From the NCBI RefSeq assembly GCF_008245225.1, contig NZ_VTAW01000011.1:1-64000 (forward strand): a stretch of 64,000 bases of DNA, written 5' to 3'. The position numbers and the translations under genes were made by a program. Below, piece by piece: positions 55,198 through 63,836 of the stretch; within the stretch, counting starts at the first letter, position 1; every line of letters starts with the position of its first letter. This DNA comes from Natrialba swarupiae (GTDB lineage: Archaea; Halobacteriota; Halobacteria; Halobacteriales; Natrialbaceae). Below the pieces are notes generated by a model. That model saw nothing but the letters and a program-made list of their open reading frames with translations, did no database searches and was not told the origin of the DNA.

Positions 55198-55815
55198 CTA
55201 GAAGAATTTGAACAGATCGTCCCGTTCTTGCTCGTGGAGGTGTTCGCGGACGGCCTCGTTCAGCGGTTCGATTTTGCCTTTTTTGGCCGTAATGGGAGCG
55301 ATCGTCTCCTGCCACTGCTTCCAGGGCGGGAGCAGTCCGAGCCGATCACAGAGGTCGTTTAGCCGCTCGTCGCGGTCGTCGACTTTGTCCATCTTGTTGA
55401 CGGCGACGACGGTCGGGATCTCCAGCTCGCGAAGGAAGTGAAACATCTCGACGTCGTAGGGAATCTCGTCCGGGCCGGAGTGGCGGTCGATGATGTCAAT
55501 GACGCTCTTGCCGTCGACGACCAAGATTGCGACGAGGACGTTGTCGGCGTACTCCTCTAAGTAGTGGACGATGTTCGTCTTGATCTCCTCGCGGTACTCC
55601 TCGTGGACGCCGCTCATGAAGCCGAAGCCGGGCAGGTCGGTGATGACGAAGTCTTCGGGTGCCCAGTCGTAGTGGTTGGGCTCGCGGGTGACGCCGGGTT
55701 TGCCGCCGGTGTCGAAGCTGTGGCCGGTCAACTCGCGCATGAGCGTCGACTTCCCCACGTTGGAGCGGCCGACGAGCGCGACCTCGGCCTCGCGGTCGGG
55801 ACGTGTCTCGAACAT
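55198..55815 (-). CDS. engB: EngB family ribosome-assembly GTPase
   Basis: 205 residues. G1 GRSNVGKST (16-24), G2 region [10 protein letters not shown]3 DLPGFGFM, G4 NKMD and a short C-terminal helix with KKGKIEPL. EngB-type GTPases assist large-subunit assembly. Convergent with the DUF364 gene. Confidence 0.92.
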   Translation of the reverse strand: MFETRPDREAEVALVGRSNVGKSTLMRELTGHSFDTGGKPGVTREPNHYDWAPEDFVITDLPGFGFMSGVHEEYREEIKTNIVHYLEEYADNVLVAILVVDGKSVIDIIDRHSGPDEIPYDVEMFHFLRELEIPTVVAVNKMDKVDDRDERLNDLCDRLGLLPPWKQWQETIAPITAKKGKIEPLNEAVREHLHEQERDDLFKFF

Positions 55816-56052
55816 ACCGACCGTTGGGTCGTCTCGAGGAAATATGTAGCGTCACGCCACGAGCACTGACCGGAGGCCAGCCCCGATCCGTCGCCGTTCG
55901 GCGCTTCGCCACCGACCCGACGCGTCACCGCCCCGGTTCGCCCCGTCCCTCGAGTGAAGCCCTGGCCCTCGAGTGAACCTCCGTCACCGATGCCGTCGAT
56001 GTTCACCGCAGATGACCGAAAGTTATGATCCCCCGCCGTCTCAGAGAGTGGT

Positions 56053-57354
56053 GTGCGGCTCGTACAGCTGACGGTTCCGACGGGGAGACGAGAGACGATC
56101 CTCGAGACGTTGGACGAACGGGGGATCGACTACGTCGTGACCGACGAGGATAGCAATCGCGACTACACGGCGGTCGTCTACTTCCCGTTGCCGTCGCCGG
56201 CGGTCGAGGCTGTCCTCGACGAACTCCAGGAGGCGGGAATCGACGAGGACGCCTACACGGTCGTCGTCGACGCGGAGACGGTGGTCTCCCGCCGGTTCGA
56301 GTCGCTCCGAGAGGAGTACGAGAACGGCGACGTCGAGTCCGACCGGATCTCGAGACAGGAGCTCCAGGCCGAAGCGGAGTCGCTGACGCCGACGTTTGCG
56401 GTGTACGCGATCATGACGGTCATCAGCTCCGTCGTCGCGACCGCGGGCCTCTTGCTCGACTCGCCGGCGGTCGTTGTCGGGTCGATGGTGATCGCGCCGC
56501 TGATCGGACCGGCGCTTGGTGCGAGTGTCGGGACCGTGATCGACGACGAAGACCTGTTCTTCGAGAGTCTCCGCTACCAGATCATTGGCGTCGTCCTCGC
56601 GATCGCGGCGGCAGCGATCTTCGCCTGGATGGTGCGAGTGACCAACATCGTCCCACCCGGGCTCTCCATCGGCGACGTCGACGAGATCTCCGAGCGCCTC
56701 GCCCCCGACCTCCTCTCGCTGGCGATCGCACTCGGTGCCGGCGTCGCGGGGATCATCAGCATCGCGACCGGAACCTCGGTCGCGCTCGTCGGCGTCATGA
56801 TCGCCGCAGCGTTGATCCCGCCCGCGGCCGCGGCGGGCATCGCCATCGCCTGGGGACAGCCCTCGGCGGCGATCGGTTCGACCGTCCTCGTGCTCGTCAA
56901 CGTACTCTCGGTCAACCTCGCCGGCCTGCTCACACTGTGGTACGCCGGCTACCGACCGGAGAACCTGTTCTCGCTGGGTCCGACCGAAGAGCGAGTCCGC
57001 CGCCGGGTCGTCGGCCTGGGCGTGATCGTTCTCGTCTTCACCGTCTTTCTCGGCGCGATCACGTACTCCTCGTTTGCCGTCGCGTCGTTCGAGGAGAACG
57101 CCCGTAGTGAAGCTGAACTCCTCCTCGATGACGAAGCGTTCGCCCAGTACCAGCTGCTCGAGTTCGAGGTGATCATGGACCAGGATTATCCGTTCCAGAG
57201 CCCGGAGCGGGTGATCCTGACGATCGGTGGTGCGCCGGAGGAGCCGCCGCCGGAGTTGGCCGATGCGTTACACGAGCGGATCAACCAACACGCCGAGAGC
57301 TCCGTCGATGTCGAGATCAGATACATCGGCCTCGTCGAGCGAGAAACGGCGTAA
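56053..57354 (+). CDS. DUF389 (TIGR00341-like) membrane protein
   Basis: 433 residues, GTG start. The N-terminal 110 residues are a ferredoxin-like soluble region (MRLVQLTVPTGRRETILETLDERGIDYVVTDEDSN). A six- to seven-helix DUF389 core follows, with the glycine/proline-rich signature VVGSMVIAPLIGPALGASVGT and GVMIAAALIPPAAAAGIAIAWG. The C-terminal segment after the last helix is soluble. Function is unknown. Transport has been proposed for the family. Confidence 0.88.
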   Translation: MRLVQLTVPTGRRETILETLDERGIDYVVTDEDSNRDYTAVVYFPLPSPAVEAVLDELQEAGIDEDAYTVVVDAETVVSRRFESLREEYENGDVESDRISRQELQAEAESLTPTFAVYAIMTVISSVVATAGLLLDSPAVVVGSMVIAPLIGPALGASVGTVIDDEDLFFESLRYQIIGVVLAIAAAAIFAWMVRVTNIVPPGLSIGDVDEISERLAPDLLSLAIALGAGVAGIISIATGTSVALVGVMIAAALIPPAAAAGIAIAWGQPSAAIGSTVLVLVNVLSVNLAGLLTLWYAGYRPENLFSLGPTEERVRRRVVGLGVIVLVFTVFLGAITYSSFAVASFEENARSEAELLLDDEAFAQYQLLEFEVIMDQDYPFQSPERVILTIGGAPEEPPPELADALHERINQHAESSVDVEIRYIGLVERETA

Positions 57355-57385
57355 CCGCCCGCCGCTCACTCGGGCCGCGGACCGT

Positions 57386-57709
57386 TCATCGTTTGCGAAG
57401 CCGGTCAAGCGGGCTCGAGAGCGTCGGATCGCTTCCGTCATCGGACTGTCGACGCTCGGATTCGGGCTCGCTCGAGCCGGCGTCGGTGTGTCCGAGTCGG
57501 CGACGAATCCAGGCTCGTGGCCCGCCGATGCGGTTGACGAGGTACGTCGGGAGATAGAGTGCGACGAGCCCGACGGCGAACATCCCGACACCGGGTGCGA
57601 TTCGCCCCGTCCGGACGAACTCGAATCCGACGATGAACATCGGCCCCGCCATCGAGAGTCCGGCGGCGGTCTGGAGCATCCAGAGGAGTCCCGGACTCTT
57701 CATCGTCAC
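57386..57709 (-). CDS. small haloarchaeal membrane protein
   Basis: 107 residues. Two transmembrane helices (about 8-28 and 36-60) and a charged tail with GRIAPGVGMFAVGLVALYLP. It starts at GTG 57709, overlapping the NOG1 stop by 4 bp (GTGA), or at ATG 57703. Operon-coupled with NOG1. No function known. Confidence 0.65.
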   Translation of the reverse strand: MTMKSPGLLWMLQTAAGLSMAGPMFIVGFEFVRTGRIAPGVGMFAVGLVALYLPTYLVNRIGGPRAWIRRRLGHTDAGSSEPESERRQSDDGSDPTLSSPLDRLRKR

Positions 57710-58701
57710 CCCTCGAAGGGGAGTGTCGGCTCGTAGTCGATCGCGTCGACCGCCGCCTCGAGCACTGTATCGACGTTCTCACCGGTTTCGACGCTCATTC
57801 GATAGTCGGCGTCCATCTCCGCGACCGCGTCGCCGGTCCAGACCTCCGTGCGGTCGGCCTTGTTCGCCACCGTGAGGACGGGGACGGTATCGAATCGGGC
57901 CGCGATCGCGTCCCGAAGCTCGAGTTGTGACTCGAGTGGGTAGCCACACTCGGCGCTCGGATCGAGGACGACGAGCATACAGTCGGCGAGGTGTTCGATC
58001 GCGCTGACTGCCTGGGATTCGATCTCGTTTCGTTCGGCCGGCGGGCGGTCGAGGAGGCCGGGGGTGTCGACGATCTGGTAGCGGATGTGATCTCGCTCGA
58101 AGTGGCCGACACCAATACCTTTCGTCGTAAACGGGTAGGAAGCGGTCTCACCGCGAGCGTTAGTGACGTCGTTGACGAGCGAGGACTTTCCGACGTTCGG
58201 GTAGCCCGCGACGACGATCGTCGGCTCGTCGGGGTTGATCTCCGGGAGGTCCCGAAGATCGTTGCGGGATTTGTTGATATACAACAGCTCGTCGTCGACC
58301 TGTTCGACGATGTCGGCAAGCCGTGCGAACGCCTGTTTGCGGTGCTTTCGAGCGGTGTCGACGTCGGTCTTCCGAAGCTTCGACTGGTACTCCTCGTGGA
58401 TCTCGCGGGACTTTCGACTGGCCCACATTACTTCCGAGAGACTCTGGCGCAGTTCGTCCACGTCGACGATTGCGTCCGCGAGTTCGTAGTAAAACGGGTG
58501 GACGTCGTCTTCGTACGCGAAGTCCGGCCAGGCCGTCACCACGTTCTCTAAGTTGTCCGAGATGATGTTCGCCGCCGTCTGGAGCATCGACTGCTGGGCC
58601 TCGAGGCCACCTTTGGCGTTCCCGGCCCGTGCTGCCCGCGAAAACGACTTATCGATCAACTCTTCCGCCGTGGGCGTCGTCGGAAGATCTTCGAAAATCA
58701 T
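57706..58701 (-). CDS. NOG1-type ribosome biogenesis GTPase
   Basis: 331 residues from MIFEDLPTTPTAEELI. An N-terminal helical NOG1 domain is followed by the G domain: G1 GYPNVGKSS, G3 DTPGLLDRPPAERNEIE, G4 ANKADR. NOG1 acts in late 60S/50S subunit maturation. Longer upstream in-frame starts exist but their Arg/Ser-rich extension lacks family character. Confidence 0.9.
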   Translation of the reverse strand: MIFEDLPTTPTAEELIDKSFSRAARAGNAKGGLEAQQSMLQTAANIISDNLENVVTAWPDFAYEDDVHPFYYELADAIVDVDELRQSLSEVMWASRKSREIHEEYQSKLRKTDVDTARKHRKQAFARLADIVEQVDDELLYINKSRNDLRDLPEINPDEPTIVVAGYPNVGKSSLVNDVTNARGETASYPFTTKGIGVGHFERDHIRYQIVDTPGLLDRPPAERNEIESQAVSAIEHLADCMLVVLDPSAECGYPLESQLELRDAIAARFDTVPVLTVANKADRTEVWTGDAVAEMDADYRMSVETGENVDTVLEAAVDAIDYEPTLPFEG

Positions 58702-58831
58702 ACTCCGTCGTAGGACGCGCGACGGTAAAAGGTCGTTCGTTACGCGGCGCAGCCTCGCTACGGTCTCGATTGACATGGGGGATAATAACACTCCAATCGA
58801 AGCGACTCGTCCTCTATTCCTCGCACCCGGC

Positions 58832-59002
58832 TCAGGAAACGTCTCCGAACGCCTCCTGGAGGATGTAGTAGGACTGCTTGCGCCGGTCGTGGTACTCGGG
58901 GATCTCCCACGTGAACGTCGGGGACGAATCGAACTCGAGTCGGTTGCCACGGATCGCCGACAACGAGTCGGTGACGTTCGGTGACGACTCGATTCCGATC
59001 AC
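58832..59002 (-). CDS. short hypothetical protein
   Basis: A 56-residue reading frame from a GTG: NRLEFDSSPTFTWEIPEYHD followed by RRKQSYYILQEAFGDVS. It has good codon character, two aromatic strands and a helix. A small unassigned protein or the tail of one. It is convergent with nothing and divergent from the DUF5518 gene. Confidence 0.4.
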   Translation of the reverse strand: MIGIESSPNVTDSLSAIRGNRLEFDSSPTFTWEIPEYHDRRKQSYYILQEAFGDVS

Positions 59003-59062
59003 TACCTCCGGTACTTGGACCGAGGACCGTGACGTTATCTTTGTCGTCCACCTAGGACAGCT

Positions 59063-59434
59063 ATGACCGACTGGCGTGCCGTCATCATCGGCTTTCTCGT
59101 CATCACCGTCCTCGGAATCATCGGACTCACGCTGCCGGGCGTCGGCCAACTCGCGGCGGGACTCATCGGCGGCTTCGTCGCCGGCTATCTCGCCGGCGGC
59201 GGGATCGGACGTGGCTTCTGGCACGGGCTGCTCGCGGGGGCGTTCGGCGGAATCGTCGCCGGGGTGCTCGTGGCGCTCGTCGTCGGCGTCGTCGGCTGGG
59301 CGGGCGGCCCCGTCGGCGGATTGATCTCGGGTCTCGCCGGGATCGGCATCCTGGCTGTCGCCATCCTCATCTCGTTCGTCATGGCCATAGAGAGCGCACT
59401 CGCCGGCGCGCTCGGTGGCCTCCTCGAGTCGTAA
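59063..59434 (+). CDS. DUF5518 glycine-rich membrane protein
   Basis: 123 residues, almost entirely hydrophobic and Gly-rich, with four helices separated by short turns (VGQLAAGLIGGFVAGYLAGGGIGRGFWHGLLAGAFGG). Pattern of the haloarchaeal DUF5518 family. Function unknown. Immediately followed by an 11-bp tandem repeat. Confidence 0.75.
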   Translation: MTDWRAVIIGFLVITVLGIIGLTLPGVGQLAAGLIGGFVAGYLAGGGIGRGFWHGLLAGAFGGIVAGVLVALVVGVVGWAGGPVGGLISGLAGIGILAVAILISFVMAIESALAGALGGLLES

Positions 59435-59446
59435 CTCATCAGTACC

Positions 59447-59501
59447 GACCCAGCGCCAACCCAGCGCCAACCCAGCACCGACCCAGCGCCGATCCAGCGT
59501 C
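59447..59501 (+). repeat. 11-bp tandem repeat, five copies
   Basis: Five units of consensus RACCCAGCGCC run from 59447, directly after the DUF5518 stop. The last copies diverge (GATCCAGCGTC). The block lies in the leader of the citrate synthase-HTH gene. Confidence 0.8.
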
Positions 59502-59563
59502 GACGGCCGTCCGGCGTTTTCTTCGGTACGCTTACGAGCGCCGAAGCCGACCGTCGATCCATC

Positions 59564-60355
59564 GTGGCGCCATCGGTGTTCGATCCGGAACTCGAGTCGA
59601 TTACCGTCGCCGAGACGGAACTCTGTGACGTCGACGGCGAGGCCGGCGAGCGACTCGAGGGGTTTGGCCACCGAATCTACCGGGTTCGCGATCCGCGGGC
59701 GGCCGTCCTCGCGGCCGCGGCGGAACGGTTCTACGAGCGGGCAGGGGAGGACGACCTCCTCGAGAGTATCCGGGTGTTCGAGACGATCGCGGAGGCGGTC
59801 CTCTCCGAACGGTTGCCGACGCGGGACGTCCGGGCGACGGTCGAGTTCTACGCCGCCGCCTTGCTCCACGGTGTCGGCGTTCCGCCGGCGCTGTTTACCG
59901 CGACGTTCGCCGCCTCGCGGGTCGGCGGCTGGTGTGCTCACTGCCTCGAGCAACTCGCGAACAACGGGCTCGTCCGGCCGACCGCGCGCTACGTCGGCGC
60001 GACGGAGCGAAACTGGACGCCGCTCGGCGAACGGTTCGTCGCGGGCGACGACATCGTTCGAACGCCCGCCCGGTCGTCGCTCGAGCCCGTTTCGGAGACG
60101 CTGTCGGTGCTTTCGGAACCCAATCGCCTGCAGATCCTCCTGGCGCTTGCGGAACGCGACGAACCGATCGCGTACTCGACGCTCCGTGCGTCGGTGTCGG
60201 CGAAGGACAAAGGCCAGTTCAACTACCACCTCAGACAGCTTCGAGAGTCTTTCGTCGCCAACTGGGAGGAGGGGTACGAACTGACCGACGCCGGTCGGAC
60301 GGTCGTCGATGCCGTTCTGACCGAGGATCGGCTGCTCGAGGACGTCCTCGAGTGA
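59564..60355 (+). CDS. citrate-synthase small domain fused to ArsR-type HTH regulator
   Basis: 263 residues, GTG start. Residues about 30-146 read as the citrate synthase small domain: LEGFGHRIYRVRDPR (His 36 = oxaloacetate-site His), VEFYAAALLHGVGVPPALFT, FAASRVGGWCAHCLEQLANN and RPTARYVG. The large domain is absent and the catalytic Asp is Glu 94 (VEFY where active enzymes read VDFY). Residues about 175-262 are a winged HTH: LSVLSEPNRLQILLALAERDEPIAYSTLRASV and FNYHLRQLRESFV. I infer a metabolite- or CoA-sensing transcription factor rather than an enzyme. The acyl-CoA synthetase next door is a plausible target. Confidence 0.8.
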   Translation: MAPSVFDPELESITVAETELCDVDGEAGERLEGFGHRIYRVRDPRAAVLAAAAERFYERAGEDDLLESIRVFETIAEAVLSERLPTRDVRATVEFYAAALLHGVGVPPALFTATFAASRVGGWCAHCLEQLANNGLVRPTARYVGATERNWTPLGERFVAGDDIVRTPARSSLEPVSETLSVLSEPNRLQILLALAERDEPIAYSTLRASVSAKDKGQFNYHLRQLRESFVANWEEGYELTDAGRTVVDAVLTEDRLLEDVLE

Positions 60356-60413
60356 CCGCCGATACCGATCGACATCGACGCCGAACGGGTTCACGTCTCG
60401 ACTGACGACTCCT

Positions 60414-60462
60414 GTCGTAGGTTGTCGCCTCGAAACGGCCGTCGTGGGTTGTCGCCTCGAAA
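60414..60462 (+). repeat. 22-bp direct repeat pair in the acyl-CoA synthetase leader
   Basis: Two 22-bp copies at 60414-60435 and 60441-60462 agree at 21 of 22 positions (GGTTGTCGCCTCGAAA within both), 27 bp from start to start. They lie between the citrate synthase-HTH gene and the acyl-CoA synthetase start, in operator position. Confidence 0.6.
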
Positions 60463-60553
60463 ATCTGTATCCGGACAGGTAAGCGCAGTCGGACGGTTCG
60501 TACGTCGGGCTCACCGCAACGGATTTGTCCGGCGGCGTTGGCGTCTGGTGTGT

Positions 60554-62236
60554 ATGCACAAACCACTGCTCGTGACGGCGTTTCTCGACCGGGCGCGAAC
60601 CCACTACGGTGACGACGAGGCGGTGGTCGCGACGACGGGGGAACGATTCACCTACGAGGAGCTCGGCGAGCGCGTCGACCGATTCTCGGCCGCGTTGCAG
60701 GCCCGCGGGGTCGAGAAGGGTGACCGGGTAGCGGTACTCGACCCGAACACGCACTACCACCTCGAGGCGGCGTACGGAACGATGCAGATCGGCGCGGTCC
60801 ACACGCCGTTGAACTACCGGCTCACGCCGTCTGACTTCGAGTACATCCTCTCGGACGCGGGCGTCGACGCGATCTACGTCGACCACGAGTACGTCGAGAA
60901 GATCGAACCGATCCGCGAGTCGGTGCCGACGGAGACGTTCGTGACGAACGATCTCGACGCACTCGAGGAACTCGACGCCGAGAGAGCGGAATCCAGCGAC
61001 GACGGCGAACCGTCGGGCTCGAGTGGGGACGTCGCCGACGCGTGGGAGTCGTTCGACGTGATGCTTGAGGAGGCCGGGACGGCGTACGAACGGCCGGAGA
61101 TGGCCGAGGACGAAATCATCACGATCAACTACACCTCGGGGACCACGGGCGATCCGAAGGGCGTCTGTCGTACCCACCGCGCCGAGACGCTCCACGCCTA
61201 CCAGGTGACGATCCACCAGGAGATCGCGGACGACGACGTCTACCTCTGGACGCTTCCCATGTTCCACGTCAACGGCTGGGGCCACATATACGCCATCACG
61301 GGGATGGGCGCGAAACACGTCTGTACGCGTGGCGTCGACTCTGGGGACGTCTTCGAGGCGATTCGATCCGAGGACGTCTCCTACCTCTGTGGTGCGCCGA
61401 CCGTGTTGAACATGCTGATCGACCACTACGAGGCACACGACCCCGAGACGACCGGCGACAACGACGTACGGATCGCGACTGCGGGGAGTGCGCCACCGGA
61501 GGCGACCGTCCGAACGGTCGAAGACGAGTTCGGCTGGTATCTGAAACACGTCTACGGGGCGACGGAGACGGGACCGCTGATCACCACGTCGGACGCACGC
61601 CGTCACTTCGACGACGAGAGCGAGGGTCGCTTCGCGATCAAGAAGCGACAGGGGCTCGCCTATCTCGGGACCGACGTCAGGGTCGTCAACGAGGACGGCG
61701 AGGACGTCCCGCGGGACGACGAGACTGTCGGTGAGGTCGTCGTCCGGGGCAACCAGGTGATGGAAAAGTACTGGAACAAGCCCGACGCGACCGAGGAGTC
61801 GTTTACCGACCGCATCGAAGGCTACTACCACACCGGTGATCTGGCGACGGTCGACGAGAACGGAATGGTCGCCATCCAGGACCGGAAGAAAGACATCATC
61901 ATCACTGGCGGCGAGAACGTCTCGAGCATCGAACTCGAGGACACCCTCTTCGACCATCCCGCGGTCTCGGAAGTCGCGGTCATCCCCTCGCCCAGCGACG
62001 AGTGGGGTGAGACACCGAAGGCGTTCGTCGTGCCAGCCAGCGGCGACCCCGACGATCCGGGGGTGACGAGCGACGAACTCGTCGCGTTCACGCGCGACGA
62101 ACTCGCGAGCTACAAGGCGGTCAAACAAGTCGAGTTCGTCGAGGAGTTACCGACGACGGCGACCGGAAAGATCCAGAAGTACGAACTCCGCCAGGAGGAG
62201 TGGGAAGACGAAGATCAGATGGTCGGAGAAGGGTAG
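60554..62236 (+). CDS. acyl-CoA synthetase (AMP-dependent ligase)
   Basis: 560 residues from MHKPLLVTAFLDRARTHY. Adenylation motifs: YTSGTTGDPKG (about 194-204), LPMFHVNGWGH, YGATETGPLI, GYYHTGDLATVDENG and the C-terminal catalytic Lys in TATGKIQKYELR. It activates an organic or fatty acid with ATP and CoA. The family includes medium/long-chain acyl-CoA ligases. The chain length is not readable. Probably regulated by the adjacent fusion regulator. Confidence 0.88.
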   Translation: MHKPLLVTAFLDRARTHYGDDEAVVATTGERFTYEELGERVDRFSAALQARGVEKGDRVAVLDPNTHYHLEAAYGTMQIGAVHTPLNYRLTPSDFEYILSDAGVDAIYVDHEYVEKIEPIRESVPTETFVTNDLDALEELDAERAESSDDGEPSGSSGDVADAWESFDVMLEEAGTAYERPEMAEDEIITINYTSGTTGDPKGVCRTHRAETLHAYQVTIHQEIADDDVYLWTLPMFHVNGWGHIYAITGMGAKHVCTRGVDSGDVFEAIRSEDVSYLCGAPTVLNMLIDHYEAHDPETTGDNDVRIATAGSAPPEATVRTVEDEFGWYLKHVYGATETGPLITTSDARRHFDDESEGRFAIKKRQGLAYLGTDVRVVNEDGEDVPRDDETVGEVVVRGNQVMEKYWNKPDATEESFTDRIEGYYHTGDLATVDENGMVAIQDRKKDIIITGGENVSSIELEDTLFDHPAVSEVAVIPSPSDEWGETPKAFVVPASGDPDDPGVTSDELVAFTRDELASYKAVKQVEFVEELPTTATGKIQKYELRQEEWEDEDQMVGEG

Positions 62237-62356
62237 GTCCGTCGTCGGTTTCTGCTGGCCTTTTCGCGCGTGAGAGTGCTACTCGTCGACGTTCCGTCCG
62301 TCGAGTCGGGGTCGCTACTGTTATTGGAACCGAAACGGCGTGCGTTCGAGTCGACC

Positions 62357-62680
62357 TCACCGCTCGTCTCGATCCGGCTCGAGCCCCCAGGAGCCGTACT
62401 CGAGGCGGTCGTCATCGGCGTTCTCGGACGAACTCGAGCGGTCGGACTCGTCTCCAGCAGTCGTTGCCGCCGAACGGATCTTCGAACCGTTCGGCGAGAG
62501 TCCGCCCCGTGCTTTCGCCTCGTGCTCGGCCGTCTCGCGGTCGACGACCGTCGGGTCCCACGTTTCGGCGTCGATCAGCAGATACAGCACGAGCGGTGCT
62601 CCCAGCCCGAAGACGAGGACCATCAGGACGATTCCACCGCCGGTCATCGCGTTCGCGTTCGACCGCCCATCGGAAGACAC
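62357..62680 (-). CDS. small single-helix membrane protein
   Basis: 107 residues. One transmembrane helix (GIVLMVLVFGLGAPLVLYLLI, about 15-36) and a Ser/Asp-rich cytoplasmic-type tail. Unassigned. Lies between the acyl-CoA synthetase and the zinc ribbon gene on the opposite strand. Confidence 0.6.
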   Translation of the reverse strand: MSSDGRSNANAMTGGGIVLMVLVFGLGAPLVLYLLIDAETWDPTVVDRETAEHEAKARGGLSPNGSKIRSAATTAGDESDRSSSSENADDDRLEYGSWGLEPDRDER

Positions 62681-62708
62681 TTACCATACTCGTCTGACAC
62701 TACCGCGT

Positions 62709-62921
62709 ATGAACGATCACGACCGAGACGATCACGGCTGTCCGAAATGTGGTCACACCGAAACCGAAGTCGACGACATTTCGACGACGGGAACCGGACT
62801 CTCGAAGTTCTTCGACATCCAGAACCGTCGGTTTCGGGTCGTTTCCTGTACGAACTGTGGCTACGCTGAGCTGTACAAGGGCGGGCAAACGAACGATATG
62901 GTCGATCTGTTTCTGGGCTGA
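62709..62921 (+). CDS. zinc ribbon nucleic-acid-binding protein
   Basis: 70 residues. Cys pairs in HGCPKCGHTE and SCTNCGYAEL, separated by a beta hairpin STTGTGLSKFFDIQNRRF. This is the pattern of PF09855-type zinc ribbons thought to bind nucleic acid. Function unproven. Confidence 0.78.
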   Translation: MNDHDRDDHGCPKCGHTETEVDDISTTGTGLSKFFDIQNRRFRVVSCTNCGYAELYKGGQTNDMVDLFLG

Positions 62922-63070
62922 ATCCGTCGCTGACTCCGCGCTTCCGGAGTTCGCCTCGAGGCGGCGCCTCGAGTGAGACTCGACCCGAATCGGGCGACGG
63001 TGAGCGGGCCGAAACCCGGCAACTGAAACTGTAAACAGTTATCCGGCTGGGAGCGCAACCGTCCCACAAG

Positions 63071-63787
63071 ATGGCCGAGGACGTCAAACCAACCCGCAAG
63101 AACCTGATGGAGATCGAGGATCGTATCGACCTCTCCGAGCGGGGCCACGGGACCTTAGAGAAGAAACGGGACGGGCTGATCATGGAGTTCATGGACATCC
63201 TGGACAAGGCCCAGGACGTCCGCGGGGAGCTCTCCGACGACTACGAGGAGGCCCAGAAGAAGATCAACATGGCCCGCGCAATGGAAGGGGACGTCGCCGT
63301 TCGCGGAGCAGCCGCCGCGTTACAGGAGCACCCGGAGATCACCACCGAGTCGAAAAACATCATGGGCGTCGTCGTCCCCCAAATCGAGTCCTCGCGCGTC
63401 TCGAAGAGCTTAGACGAGCGCGGCTACGGGATCATGGGAACCTCCGCCCGCATCGACGAGGCCGCCGAGGCCTACGAAGACCTGCTCGAGAGCATTATCC
63501 TCGCCGCGGAAGTCGAGACCGCGATGAAGAAGATGCTCCGCGAGATCGAGACCACCAAACGACGCGTCAACGCCCTCGAGTTCAAACTGCTTCCCGAACT
63601 CTACGAGAACCAGGAGTACATCGAGCAGAAACTCGAAGAACAGGAACGCGAGGAGACGTTCCGCCTGAAGAAGATCAAGGAGAAGAAAGAACAAGAAGAG
63701 CGCGAAGAGCGTGAAGCCGAGGCCGATGCGGCCGCCGACGAACCCGAGATGGAGCAGGCGACCGCTGGCGGCGTTCCCGGAAACTGA
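63071..63787 (+). CDS. atpD: A-type ATP synthase subunit D
   Basis: 238 residues. The central-stalk D subunit forms a long antiparallel coiled coil that rotates inside the A/B head. The signature start is [34 protein letters not shown]. Coiled coils flank a short globular part, and the C-terminus is charged and disordered. The other ATP synthase genes lie outside the window. Confidence 0.93.
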   Translation: MAEDVKPTRKNLMEIEDRIDLSERGHGTLEKKRDGLIMEFMDILDKAQDVRGELSDDYEEAQKKINMARAMEGDVAVRGAAAALQEHPEITTESKNIMGVVVPQIESSRVSKSLDERGYGIMGTSARIDEAAEAYEDLLESIILAAEVETAMKKMLREIETTKRRVNALEFKLLPELYENQEYIEQKLEEQEREETFRLKKIKEKKEQEEREEREAEADAAADEPEMEQATAGGVPGN

Positions 63788-63836
63788 ACGCCTCTCCACC
63801 GATACCGTTTCGGACGCGGGCGACGACTGCTCTCGT

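Noticed and set aside
58832-62128. A 1098-codon minus-strand frame across the regulator and acyl-CoA synthetase
   Set aside because: It covers two clear genes and non-coding DNA, and has no domain. Only its last 56 codons look protein-like.
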